64,000 nucleotides of DNA from contig NZ_JALGBI010000002.1 in the NCBI RefSeq assembly GCF_022809125.1, positions 443,685-507,684 of the forward strand. The letters run 5' to 3'. Made by a program: the position numbers and the translations under genes. The notes below the pieces were generated by a model. That model saw nothing but the letters and a program-made list of their open reading frames with translations, was not told where the DNA came from and made no database searches. Shown here one piece after another: positions 42,549-51,524 of the stretch. Positions within the stretch are counted from its first letter, which is position 1, and each line of letters opens with the position of its first letter. The DNA comes from Variovorax terrae. Its GTDB lineage: Bacteria; Pseudomonadota; Gammaproteobacteria; Burkholderiales; Burkholderiaceae_C.

Positions 42549-43703
42549 ATGACATTCGAACCATCGACCCGCAGCGCCGCAGGCTGGCTGCTGGCGGCCG
42601 CCTGCACCGTGCTGGCCGGCTGCGACGGCGCCCGCGGGCTGCCCGGGTCCAGCACTGCCGAGGAGCCGGCCCGCCCGTCCGCGGCTGCCGTCGTGCACGA
42701 GGCCGGCTCGGTCTTCGTGCCCGAAGCCTCACCGCTGCGCCAGAGCCTGCAACTGGCCGCGGTGCAGGTGCAGGCGGTGGAGCGCCCGATCGGCGTGCCG
42801 GCCGCGATCGAGGCAGATCCGGCGCGCCTGGTGCGGATCGTGCCGCCGCTGGCCGGCCGCATCGTGCGGCTGCACAAGATGCTGGGCGATCCCGTGCAGG
42901 CCGGCGACCTGCTGCTCACGCTGGACTCGGCCGATCTGTCGGCCGCGCACAGTGATGCCACCAAGGCGCAGGCCGCGCTCGGCCTGGCGCGCAAGAACCT
43001 GGCGCGCCAGCAGGAGCTGGCGCAGGCCGAGATCGCCGCGCAGAAAGACCTGGAGCAGGCGCAGAGCGACTTCGCCCAGGCCGAGAGCGAGGCCCGGCGC
43101 GCCCGCACGCGCCTGGCCCAGCTCGGGGCGGCGCCGGGCGCGGGCTCGGCGCGCGAATACGTGCTGCGCGCGCCGATCAGCGGCCGTGTGATCGAGCTGG
43201 CCGGCGCGGCCGGCGGCTACTGGAACGACACCAATGCCCCGGTCATGACGGTGGCCGACCTGTCCAGCGTCTGGCTCGCCGCCAGCGTGTCGGAGCGCGA
43301 CCTCGCGTCGGTGTTCGTCGGCCAGAAGGCCCGCATCGAGCTCAACGCCTACGAGGGTCAGGCCTTCGAGGGCACGGTGCGCTACGTGGGCGAGGTGCTG
43401 GACGCCGACACCCGCACGGTGAAGGTGCGCGTGGCCGTCGACAACCGCGCCGGCCGGTTCCGCCCCGGCATGTTCGCCCGCGCCGTGTTCTCGGGCCCGG
43501 CGCATCAGGCCGTGGTGGTGCCGGCCTCGGCCCTGGTGCAAAGCGGGCTGTACACCCGCGTGTTCGTGGAGAAGGCGCCGTTCCGGTTCGAGCCGCGCGT
43601 GGTCAAGGCCGGCGCCGTGCTGGGCGACCGGGTGGAGATCGTGTCGGGGCTGCAGGCCGGCGAGCGCATCGTCGTGAAGGAAGGGGTGCTTCTCAATGAT
43701 TGA
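42549..43703 (+). CDS. RND efflux membrane fusion protein (HlyD/CzcB-type lipoprotein)
   Basis: 384 residues. Lipoprotein signal LLAAACTVLAGC anchors the adaptor to the inner membrane. Barrel-sandwich halves (RIVPPLAGRIVRLHKMLGDPVQAGDLLLTLDS and REYVLRAPISGRVIEL), a helical hairpin (SDATKAQAALGLARKNLARQQELAQAEI) and beta-barrel/proximal domains. No His-rich metal-binding N-terminus as in some CzcB. Overlaps the pump gene by 8 nt. Confidence 0.9.
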   Translation: MTFEPSTRSAAGWLLAAACTVLAGCDGARGLPGSSTAEEPARPSAAAVVHEAGSVFVPEASPLRQSLQLAAVQVQAVERPIGVPAAIEADPARLVRIVPPLAGRIVRLHKMLGDPVQAGDLLLTLDSADLSAAHSDATKAQAALGLARKNLARQQELAQAEIAAQKDLEQAQSDFAQAESEARRARTRLAQLGAAPGAGSAREYVLRAPISGRVIELAGAAGGYWNDTNAPVMTVADLSSVWLAASVSERDLASVFVGQKARIELNAYEGQAFEGTVRYVGEVLDADTRTVKVRVAVDNRAGRFRPGMFARAVFSGPAHQAVVVPASALVQSGLYTRVFVEKAPFRFEPRVVKAGAVLGDRVEIVSGLQAGERIVVKEGVLLND

Positions 43704-46700
43704 GCGCATCGTCACCCTGTGCTTTCGCCGCCGCGGCATCGCCTGGCTGGTGTTCGCGTTCGTGGCGCTGTACGGCTGGACCAGCTGGAAGCAGCTGCCG
43801 GTCGAGGCCTACCCCGACATCGCCGACGTCACCTCGCAGGTCGTCACCCAGGTGCCCGGGCTGGCGGTCGAGGAGGTCGAGCAGCAGATCACCGTGCCGC
43901 TGGAGCGCGCCCTGCTGGGCACGCCGGGGCTGCATGTGCTGCGCTCCAAGAGCACCTTCGGCCTGTCGCTGATCGTGGTCGTGTTCCAGGACGGCGTGGA
44001 AGGCTACTGGTCGCGCCAGCGCCTGCAGGAGCGCATCAACGACGTCAGCCTGCCCTACGGCGCCAAGCCGGGGCTGGACGCCTACACCTCGCCGATCGGC
44101 GAGATATACCGCTACACGCTGGAGTCGAAGACGCGCAACCTGCGCGAGCTCTCCGAACTGCAGTTCTGGACCGTGATCCCGCGCCTGAAGAAGGTGGCGG
44201 GCGTGGTCGACGTGGCCAACTTCGGCGGCCTGACCACCCAGTTCATGCTCGAACTCGACCCCGCGCGGCTGGTGCAGTACCGCCTCACGCTGCAGCAGGT
44301 CAAGGACGCGATCAACGCCAACAACAACAACGCGGGCGGCAGCCTGATGAACCGCGGCGAGCAGGCCTACGTGATCCGCGGCGTCGGCCTGATCGGCTCG
44401 CTGGAGGACATGGGCAACGTGGTGGTGACGGCCAAGGGCGGCACGCCGGTGCTGGTGAAGGACCTCGGCCGGCTGGTCTACGGCAACGTCGAGCGCCGCG
44501 GCATCCTGGGCAAGGACGGCAACCCCGACACCCTTTCGGGCATCACGCTGCTGCTCAAGGACGCCAACGCCTCGGCCACGCTCGAAGGCGTGCACCAGGC
44601 GGTGCGCGACCTCAACGAGAACCTGCTGCCGCGCGACGTGAAGGTCGTGCCCTACCTGGACCGCACCTCGCTGATCGACGCGACCATGAAGACCGTGGGC
44701 ATGACGCTGGCCGAGGGCATGCTGCTGGTGACCCTGGTGCTGCTGCTGTTCCTCGGCAGCCCGCGCGCGGCCCTGATCGTGGCGCTCACGATTCCGCTGG
44801 CGCTGCTGATCGCCTTCATCTTCATGCACCACTTCCGCATCCCGGCCAACCTGCTGTCGCTGGGCGCGATCGACTTCGGCATCCTGGTCGATGGCGCGGT
44901 GGTGCTGGTGGAGAACATCCTGCGCCGGCGCGAGCAGCAGCAGGACCGGCCGCTGACGCCGGCCGACGCCGTGGCCGCCACGCTGCAGGTGGCGCGGCCC
45001 ATCCTGTTCGGCATGCTGGTGATCATCGCGGCGTACTTCCCGCTGTTCGCCTTCCAGCGAATCGAATACAAGCTGTTCTCGCCGATGGCCTACGCGGTGG
45101 GCGCGGCGCTGCTCGGCGCGCTGGTGACGGCGCTCGCGCTGATTCCCGGCCTGGCCTACTTGGCCTTTCGCACGCCGCGCCGCATCTTCCACAACCGGCC
45201 GCTGGAGTGGCTGGCGGTGCGCTACGACGCCTTCCTGTCGCGTGCGCTGGGCCGCACCCGCTGGCTGGCGGCCACCTGCGCCGCCGCGGTGCTGGGCATC
45301 GCGGCGCTGGGCGCGACCCTCGGCCGCGATTTCCTGCCCTACCTCGACGAGGGCTCGCTCTGGCTGCAGGTGACGATGCCGCCCGGCATCACGCTGGACA
45401 AGGCCAGCGCCATGGCCAACGAGCTGCGCCGCGTGACGCTGGAGTTTCCCGAGGTCTCGTACATCGTGACGCAGACCGGGCGCAACGACGACGGCACCGA
45501 TCCCTGGACGGTCTCGCACATCGAGGCCAGCGTCGGCCTGCATCCCTACAGCACCTGGAAGTCCGGTCTCACCAAGCAGGAGCTGATCGCCCGGCTCGAT
45601 GCGCGCTACCGGCAGATGCCGGGCTACGCGGTCGGCTTCATGCAGCCCATGATCGACGGCGTGCAGGACAAGCTCTCGGGCGCGCACAGCGACCTGGTGG
45701 TCAAGGTCTACGGCGACAGCTTCGACGAGATGCGCCGCATCGCCGGCGACGTGATCGCGGCGCTGCGCCAGGTGCCGGGCGCGGCCGACGTGTCGATCGA
45801 CCAGGAGCCGCCGCTGCCGAACCTGCGCATCGACGTCGACCGCGCCGCTACCGCGCGCTACGGCATCAACGCGGCCGATGTGTCCGACCTGATTTACACC
45901 GGCATCGGCGGCGCCCCGATCGGCCAGCTCTATGTGGGCGAGAAGAGCTACGACCTGAGCGTGCGCTTTCCCGAGGGCGTGCGCAACGACCCCGATGCCA
46001 TCGCCGGCCTGATGCTGACCGCGCCCGACGGCGCCAAGGTGCCACTGGCGCAGGTGGCGAGCATTCGCACGGTGTCGGGCGAAAGCATGATCACGCGCGA
46101 GAACGCGCGGCGTCACGTCACCGTCAAGCTCAATGCGCGCGACCGTGACCTGGCCGGCTTCCTGAAGGACGCGCAGGCCGCCATCGAGCGCGGCGTGCGC
46201 TACGACCACCAGCGCTACCAGATCGCCTGGGGCGGCCAGTTCGAGAACCTGGAGCGTGCCGAGGCGCGGCTGCGGGTGATCCTGCCGATGACGCTGGCGA
46301 TCATGTTCCTGCTGCTGTTCGCCGAGTTCCAGAACCTGCGCCAGCCGGCCCTGGTGCTGCTGGTGGTGCCGCTGGCCACGCTCGGCGGCCTGGCCGCGCT
46401 GCACCTGCGCGGCATGACGCTCAACGTCTCCAGCGCCGTTGGCTTCATCGCGCTGTTCGGCGTGGCCGTGCTCAACGGCGTGCTGATGATCGCGCAGATC
46501 AACCGGCTGCGCAGCGAGGAAGGCAAGGCGCTGCGCGAGGCCGTGCTCGAGGGGGCTGGAAGCCGCATGCGCCCGGTGCTGATGACGGCCACCGTGGCCG
46601 CCCTCGGCCTGACGCCCGCGATGCTGGCCACCGGCCTGGGCAGCGACGTGCAGCGCCCGCTGGCCACCGTGGTGGTGGGCGGGCTGGTCACGGCCACGCT

Positions 46701-46824
46701 GCTGACGCTGGTGCTGCTGCCGGCGCTCTACCACCTGATCGAAACCCGGGCCGAGGCCGCCGCGCGGCGCCGCGCCCCCTCAGAAGCCGAGGCCCTGGCG
46801 GCCGATACCAAGGAGCCGACATGA
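43696..46824 (+). CDS. HME-family RND efflux pump (CzcA-like)
   Basis: 1042 residues, twelve membrane helices in the standard duplicated layout. The proton-relay helix reads IDFGILVDGAVVLVEN with both Asp and the Glu of the CzcA class (HME-1-like) rather than the CusA Cu/Ag pattern. A divalent metal is the likely substrate; Mg2+-linked control makes Ni, Co, Zn, Mn or even Mg candidates. C-terminal tail is Ala/Glu-rich. Overlaps the outer-membrane factor gene (ATGA). Confidence 0.93.
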   Translation: MIERIVTLCFRRRGIAWLVFAFVALYGWTSWKQLPVEAYPDIADVTSQVVTQVPGLAVEEVEQQITVPLERALLGTPGLHVLRSKSTFGLSLIVVVFQDGVEGYWSRQRLQERINDVSLPYGAKPGLDAYTSPIGEIYRYTLESKTRNLRELSELQFWTVIPRLKKVAGVVDVANFGGLTTQFMLELDPARLVQYRLTLQQVKDAINANNNNAGGSLMNRGEQAYVIRGVGLIGSLEDMGNVVVTAKGGTPVLVKDLGRLVYGNVERRGILGKDGNPDTLSGITLLLKDANASATLEGVHQAVRDLNENLLPRDVKVVPYLDRTSLIDATMKTVGMTLAEGMLLVTLVLLLFLGSPRAALIVALTIPLALLIAFIFMHHFRIPANLLSLGAIDFGILVDGAVVLVENILRRREQQQDRPLTPADAVAATLQVARPILFGMLVIIAAYFPLFAFQRIEYKLFSPMAYAVGAALLGALVTALALIPGLAYLAFRTPRRIFHNRPLEWLAVRYDAFLSRALGRTRWLAATCAAAVLGIAALGATLGRDFLPYLDEGSLWLQVTMPPGITLDKASAMANELRRVTLEFPEVSYIVTQTGRNDDGTDPWTVSHIEASVGLHPYSTWKSGLTKQELIARLDARYRQMPGYAVGFMQPMIDGVQDKLSGAHSDLVVKVYGDSFDEMRRIAGDVIAALRQVPGAADVSIDQEPPLPNLRIDVDRAATARYGINAADVSDLIYTGIGGAPIGQLYVGEKSYDLSVRFPEGVRNDPDAIAGLMLTAPDGAKVPLAQVASIRTVSGESMITRENARRHVTVKLNARDRDLAGFLKDAQAAIERGVRYDHQRYQIAWGGQFENLERAEARLRVILPMTLAIMFLLLFAEFQNLRQPALVLLVVPLATLGGLAALHLRGMTLNVSSAVGFIALFGVAVLNGVLMIAQINRLRSEEGKALREAVLEGAGSRMRPVLMTATVAALGLTPAMLATGLGSDVQRPLATVVVGGLVTATLLTLVLLPALYHLIETRAEAAARRRAPSEAEALAADTKEPT

Positions 46825-48167
46825 ACCACCACACCCTTCGGCGGGCCCGTCTGGCCGGGCTCGCCAGCGCCCTGCTCTGGGCTGGCCTGGCGCCGGCCCA
46901 GCCGGCTGGCCTGCCCGACACCGCAGCAGCAGCGGCGCCGGCGATCCGCTTTCGGCAGTACCTCGACGCGGTCGAGCAGCACAGCCTCGACCTGGCCGCC
47001 CAGCGCGAAACGATCACCGCCGCCCGCGCGGGCGTGACGGTGGCCGGCGTGCGCCCCGATCCGAACCTGTCGATCGGCATGGGGCCCAAGGAGTTCAGCA
47101 GCGCGGTCAACCCCAAGCCGCCCGTGGCCCGCTCTATCGGCCTGGACTGGACCGTGGAGACCGGCGGCAAGCGCGACAAGCGCATCCAGGCCGCGCAAAG
47201 CAATGTGCGGCTGACCGAGGCCACCGTCGAGGGCTTTCGGCACCAGCTCTACAGCGATTCGGCGGGGGCCTTCGCCGAGGCCTGCCGCACGCGCGAGGCG
47301 CTGGCGCGCCAGCAGTCCACGCTGCAGGCCCTGTCGGAGGTGGTGCGCGCCAACGAGGCCCGCCGCAAGGCCGGCGACGTGGGCGGGCTGGAACTGCTGC
47401 AGTCGCGGGTCGAGCGCGACCAGTTCCAGGCCGTGGTGGACAAGGCGCGGGCCGACGCGCAGGCCGCGCAGCTCGGCCTGTCGGTGCCGCTGGGCCGGCG
47501 CTTCGCCGAGCTGTTCGGCGCGGGCGCGCTGGAGTGCGGTTTCGAGGCCTTTGTGCCCGGGCAGGACCTGGAGGCGCTGGTCCGCCAGGGCCTGCGCGCC
47601 CGCGACGACGTGCTGATCGCGCGCGCCGCGCTCGACAGTGCGCGCGCCAACGAGGAACTGGTGCAGGCCAACCGCCATGTCGACCCGACGCTGGGCCTGA
47701 GCTACAGCCGCACGCCGACCGGGCCCGCGTCGATCGACGCCGACGGCAACCTGGTGGATGGCTCGCCGCGCTCGCGCACCCTGAGCGTCACGCTGTCGAT
47801 CCCGATTCCGTTCTCGCGGCTGCAGCGCGGCGAGCTGATCCAGGCGGCCTCGGCGGTGACGCAGGCCATGCTCGGCCTGAACCAGGCCGAGCTCAAGGCC
47901 GAGGCCGACGTGCGCGTGGCCCATACGCAGTTTCTAGCCGCGCGCGACAACCTGCGCCGCTACCGCGAATCCGTGCTGGCCGACGCCGACCGGGTGCTCG
48001 AGGGCATGCGCCTGTCGTACCGCAAGGGCGCGGCCTCGCTGCTGGAGCTGCTGGCGGCCCAGCGCTCGGCCGACGAGGCCTACCTGGCCAGCCTGCAGGC
48101 GCAGGCCGATCTGGCGAGCGCCACGGTCCAGTTACAGTTGAGCCTGGGCCAGCGCCCGGCGCTGTGA
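46821..48167 (+). CDS. RND outer-membrane factor (TolC/CzcC family)
   Basis: 448 residues. Signal peptide LAGLASALLWAGLAPAQPAG, then two OEP repeats rich in heptad-like helices (AARARAGV..., QSNVRLTEATVEGFRHQLYSDSAG, LNQAELKAEADVRVAHTQFLAARDNLRRYRESV). It forms the trimeric exit duct for the pump above. Third gene of the tripartite system. Confidence 0.93.
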   Translation: MNHHTLRRARLAGLASALLWAGLAPAQPAGLPDTAAAAAPAIRFRQYLDAVEQHSLDLAAQRETITAARAGVTVAGVRPDPNLSIGMGPKEFSSAVNPKPPVARSIGLDWTVETGGKRDKRIQAAQSNVRLTEATVEGFRHQLYSDSAGAFAEACRTREALARQQSTLQALSEVVRANEARRKAGDVGGLELLQSRVERDQFQAVVDKARADAQAAQLGLSVPLGRRFAELFGAGALECGFEAFVPGQDLEALVRQGLRARDDVLIARAALDSARANEELVQANRHVDPTLGLSYSRTPTGPASIDADGNLVDGSPRSRTLSVTLSIPIPFSRLQRGELIQAASAVTQAMLGLNQAELKAEADVRVAHTQFLAARDNLRRYRESVLADADRVLEGMRLSYRKGAASLLELLAAQRSADEAYLASLQAQADLASATVQLQLSLGQRPAL

Positions 48168-48185
48168 TCCGCAAGGACTGTCCGC

Positions 48186-48602
48186 ATGATGACTGTCGAT
48201 CGTCACCGCGCTCCCGCCCGGCTGCACCACCGCGTGGCGCTGATCGTCTGCGCCGAGGCGCGGGACAGCGCCCGCGAGCTGCTGCGCTGCGCCGCCTATG
48301 ACACCCGGGTGCAGCTCTCCTGTGTGCAGGAGCAGTGGCTCGGCCTGCCGCCGGCCCGCTGCATGCTCAGCGGCGAGTTCACCGGCTCGGTCGCCGCGGC
48401 GGCCCGCCTGGTGCAGGGCCTGGCTCGGCTGCTGGAGCCGTCGCAGCTGGTCCTGATCCGGCTCGATACGCTGGGCGGCCTGGCCCGCAGCGCCGCCCCG
48501 ATGATGCCTGCACCGGCGATGGAACCCGCGGCGCGCCGCGCGCTCCAACGCCTGCGCCCCCCTTCCGAACACAGGCCCCCCGCAACCGGAGTCCCCGCAT
48601 GA
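48186..48602 (+). CDS. Small cytosolic protein of unknown function before mgtA
   Basis: 138 residues, no database family recognised. By eye the segment HHRVALIVCA - DSARELLRCAAYD - RVQLSCVQEQ - ARCMLSGEFTGS - VAAAARLVQGLARLLEPS - QLVLIRLDTL follows a beta-alpha-beta-beta-alpha-beta order like an ACT or ferredoxin-like domain, as in the small gene after mgtC. C-terminus is Pro/Arg-rich and disordered. ATGA overlap with mgtA implies coupled, perhaps equimolar, synthesis. Confidence 0.6.
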   Translation: MMTVDRHRAPARLHHRVALIVCAEARDSARELLRCAAYDTRVQLSCVQEQWLGLPPARCMLSGEFTGSVAAAARLVQGLARLLEPSQLVLIRLDTLGGLARSAAPMMPAPAMEPAARRALQRLRPPSEHRPPATGVPA

Positions 48603-51370
48603 ATTTCCTGAAGACCTGGTTTGGCAACTTCCTGCGCAGCCGCCACACCGCCAAGCATTTCGGCCGCCGGGCCCTGCTGGAGACGGTGGCGGGGCGGGGC
48701 CTGTCGCAGCCGGTGCCGGAGCACCTCTCGCGCGACCTGCTGCGCGCGGCCCGCGACGACCTGTCGGCGGCGCTGGTGCAGCTCGATTCCCACGAAGACG
48801 GCCTGAGCGCGCCGGAAGCCGCGGCCCTGCTGGAGCACTACGGCCCCAACGAGGTCGAGCACGAAAAGCCGCTGGCCTGGTGGCTGCACCTGTGGCAGTG
48901 CTACAAGAACCCGTTCAACCTGCTGCTCACGGTGCTGGCCGTGGTGTCGTACCTGACCGAGGACGCCAAGGCCACGATCGTGATCAGCACGATGGTGGTG
49001 CTGTCCACGCTGATCCGCTTCGTGCAGGAGGGCCGCTCCAGCCGCGCCGCCGAGCGCCTCAAGGCCATGGTGAGCAACACCGCCACCGTGATCCGGCGCG
49101 ACCTCGGCACCGAGGCGGCCGAGGTGGCCGAGCGCTACTTCGAGGCGCACCTGCACACGCGCCGCCCGCCCTCGCGCCAGGAGGTGCCGATCCGCGAGCT
49201 GGTGCCGGGCGACCACGTGGTGCTGTCGGCCGGCGACATGATCCCGGCCGACTGCCGCGTGATGACGGCCAAGGACCTGTTCGTGGGCCAGGCCGCGATG
49301 ACCGGCGAATCGCTGCCGGTGGAGAAGTTCGCCGAGCGGCGCGCCAGCAGCGACAGCGTGCTGGAGCAGAGCAACCTGCTGTTCATGGGCACCAACGTGG
49401 TGTCGGGCTCGGCCACGGCGCTGGTGGTGGCCACCGGCAACCGCACCTATTTCGGCATGCTGGCCACCCGCGTCACCGCCACCGACCGCACGCCGACCGC
49501 GTTCCAGGCCGGCGTCAACAGCGTGAGCTGGCTGCTGATCCGCTTCGCGCTGGTGATGGTGCCGATCGTCCTGCTGGTCAACGGCTTCACCAAGGGCGAC
49601 TGGATGGAGGCCTTCCTGTTCGCGCTCTCGGTGGCGGTGGGCCTGACGCCCGAGATGCTGCCGATGATCGTGACCTCCACGCTGGCCAAGGGCGCCGTGC
49701 TGCTGGCGCGCCGCAAGGTGATCGTGAAGCGGCTGGACGCGATCCAGAACTTCGGCGCGATGGACGTGCTGTGCACCGACAAGACCGGCACGCTGACGCA
49801 GGACAAGATCGCGCTGGAGCGCCACACCGACGTGTTCGGCAACTCCTCGGAGGAGGTGCTGAAGTTCGCCTACCTCAACAGCCACTACCAGACCGGGCTG
49901 AAGAACCTGCTCGACCGCGCCGTGCTCGAGCACGTGGAACTGCAGACCGAGCTCAAGCTGGAGCAGGACTACCGCAAGATCGACGAGATTCCGTTCGACT
50001 TCGAGCGCCGGCGCATGTCGGTCGTGGTGTCGGAGCGCGACGACCACCACGAGCTGATCTGCAAGGGCGCGCTGGAGGAGATGCTGTCCGTGTGCGCGCG
50101 CGTGCGCATCGAGAACGGCGAGGGCCCGCAGGAGCATGCGCTGGACGAGGCCATGCTGGCGCGCGTGCTCGAGGTGACCCGCCGCCTGAACGAGGACGGG
50201 TTGCGCGTGGTGGCGGTGGCGATGAAGGAGATCCCGGCCAGCCCCAACGCCTACTCGGTGGCCGACGAGGCCGACCTGACGCTGATCGGCTACATCGCCT
50301 TCCTCGACCCGCCCAAGGAATCGGCCGCGCCGGCGCTGAAGGCGCTCAACGAGCACGGCGTCACCGTCAAGGTGCTGACCGGCGACAACGAACTCGTCAC
50401 GGCCCGGGTGTGCAGCCAGGTCGGCCTGCCGGCCGACGACGTGCTGCTCGGCTCGCAGATCGAGCGCATGAGCGACGAGGCCCTGGCCCATGCCGTGGAC
50501 GTGCACCAGGTGTTCGCCAAGCTCACGCCGCTGCACAAGGAGCGGCTGGTGCGCGCGCTGCGGGCCAAGGGCCACGTGGTGGGCTTCATGGGCGACGGCA
50601 TCAACGACGCGCCGGCGCTGCGCGCGGCCGACATCGGCATCTCGGTGGACAGCGCGGTGGACATCGCCAAGGAGGCGGCCGACATCATCCTGCTCGAGAA
50701 GAGCCTGATGGTGCTGGAGGAGGGCGTGATCGAGGGCCGCCGGACCTTCAGCAACATGCTCAAGTACATCCGCATGACGGCCAGCTCCAACTTCGGCAAC
50801 GTGTTCTCGGTGCTGGTGGCCAGTGCCTTCCTGCCGTTCCTGCCGATGCTGCCGCTGCAGCTCCTGGTGCAGAACCTGCTGTACGACATCTCGCAGATCG
50901 CGATCCCGTTCGACAACGTGGACAGCGAGCTGGTGCGCAAGCCGCTGCGCTGGAACCCGGGCGACATCGGCCGCTTCATGCTGTTCTTCGGCCCGGTCAG
51001 CTCGATCTTCGACATCGTGACCTTCGCCCTGATGTGGTTCGTGTTCAAGGCCAGCAGCGTGGAGCAGCAGACGCTGTTCCAGTCGGGCTGGTTCGTCGTG
51101 GGGCTGATCACGCAGACCCTGATCGTGCACATGATCCGCACGCCCAAGCTACCGTTCATCGAGAGCCGCGCGGCGTGGCCGCTGCTGCTGACCACGGCGG
51201 CCATCATGGCGGTCGGCATCTTCCTGCCGATGGGGCCGTTGCACGACTACTTCAAGCTGCAGCCGCTGCCGCTGCTGTTCTTCCCCTGGCTGGTGGCGAT
51301 CCTGCTGGGCTACGCCGTGCTCACCACGGCGATGAAGAAGTTCTACATCCGGCGCTTCGGCTGGCAGTGA
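48599..51370 (+). CDS. mgtA: MgtA-type P-type Mg2+ ATPase
   Basis: 923 residues. Phosphorylation motif LCTDKTGTLTQDKI, TGESLPVEKF, hinge MGDGINDAPALRAADIGISVDSAVDIAKEAADIILLEKSL and the P3B-class signature NLLYDISQIAIPFDNVD. Ten membrane helices. P3B ATPases import Mg2+ in enterobacteria. Position at the end of the mgtC-RND cluster, with an ATGA-coupled upstream gene, supports operon-wide Mg2+ control by the two leaders. Confidence 0.95.
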   Translation: MNFLKTWFGNFLRSRHTAKHFGRRALLETVAGRGLSQPVPEHLSRDLLRAARDDLSAALVQLDSHEDGLSAPEAAALLEHYGPNEVEHEKPLAWWLHLWQCYKNPFNLLLTVLAVVSYLTEDAKATIVISTMVVLSTLIRFVQEGRSSRAAERLKAMVSNTATVIRRDLGTEAAEVAERYFEAHLHTRRPPSRQEVPIRELVPGDHVVLSAGDMIPADCRVMTAKDLFVGQAAMTGESLPVEKFAERRASSDSVLEQSNLLFMGTNVVSGSATALVVATGNRTYFGMLATRVTATDRTPTAFQAGVNSVSWLLIRFALVMVPIVLLVNGFTKGDWMEAFLFALSVAVGLTPEMLPMIVTSTLAKGAVLLARRKVIVKRLDAIQNFGAMDVLCTDKTGTLTQDKIALERHTDVFGNSSEEVLKFAYLNSHYQTGLKNLLDRAVLEHVELQTELKLEQDYRKIDEIPFDFERRRMSVVVSERDDHHELICKGALEEMLSVCARVRIENGEGPQEHALDEAMLARVLEVTRRLNEDGLRVVAVAMKEIPASPNAYSVADEADLTLIGYIAFLDPPKESAAPALKALNEHGVTVKVLTGDNELVTARVCSQVGLPADDVLLGSQIERMSDEALAHAVDVHQVFAKLTPLHKERLVRALRAKGHVVGFMGDGINDAPALRAADIGISVDSAVDIAKEAADIILLEKSLMVLEEGVIEGRRTFSNMLKYIRMTASSNFGNVFSVLVASAFLPFLPMLPLQLLVQNLLYDISQIAIPFDNVDSELVRKPLRWNPGDIGRFMLFFGPVSSIFDIVTFALMWFVFKASSVEQQTLFQSGWFVVGLITQTLIVHMIRTPKLPFIESRAAWPLLLTTAAIMAVGIFLPMGPLHDYFKLQPLPLLFFPWLVAILLGYAVLTTAMKKFYIRRFGWQ

Positions 51371-51406
51371 AGGAAGGAGGGCCGCCGGGCAGTGTGGCAG
51401 TTGTGT

Positions 51407-51462
51407 GCTATCAAAAATATAGCTGAAAATAACCACCCCGCCTGGACATTAGCCAAACTTTC
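51407..51462 (+). repeat. Family A repeat, copy 8
   Basis: Head GCTATCAAAAATATAGC, then AAAATAACCACCCC, GCCTGGACATTAGCC and AAACTTT. In the convergent gap after mgtA; the rest of the 154-nt gap shows nothing recognisable. Confidence 0.85.
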
Positions 51463-51524
51463 CTCTGAAAATCTGCCAAAGCACGAAATACACTGGATCT
51501 GCGTTGCCGCGGTCCTTCTCTAGT

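Noticed and set aside
43693..46734. 1013-codon open frame on the minus strand opposite the RND pump gene
   Set aside because: It is the complement of a clear CzcA-type gene. The translation is a low-complexity His/Arg/Gly/Gln mix typical of antisense frames in GC-rich DNA. The same applies to the long frames opposite secA (20227-23046) and mgtA (48296-51130).
43696..46824. Assignment of the RND pump to CusA (Cu/Ag efflux)
   Set aside because: The fourth helix carries DFGILVDGAVVLVEN, the divalent-metal CzcA-like pattern, not the CusA form, and no Met clusters were noticed.
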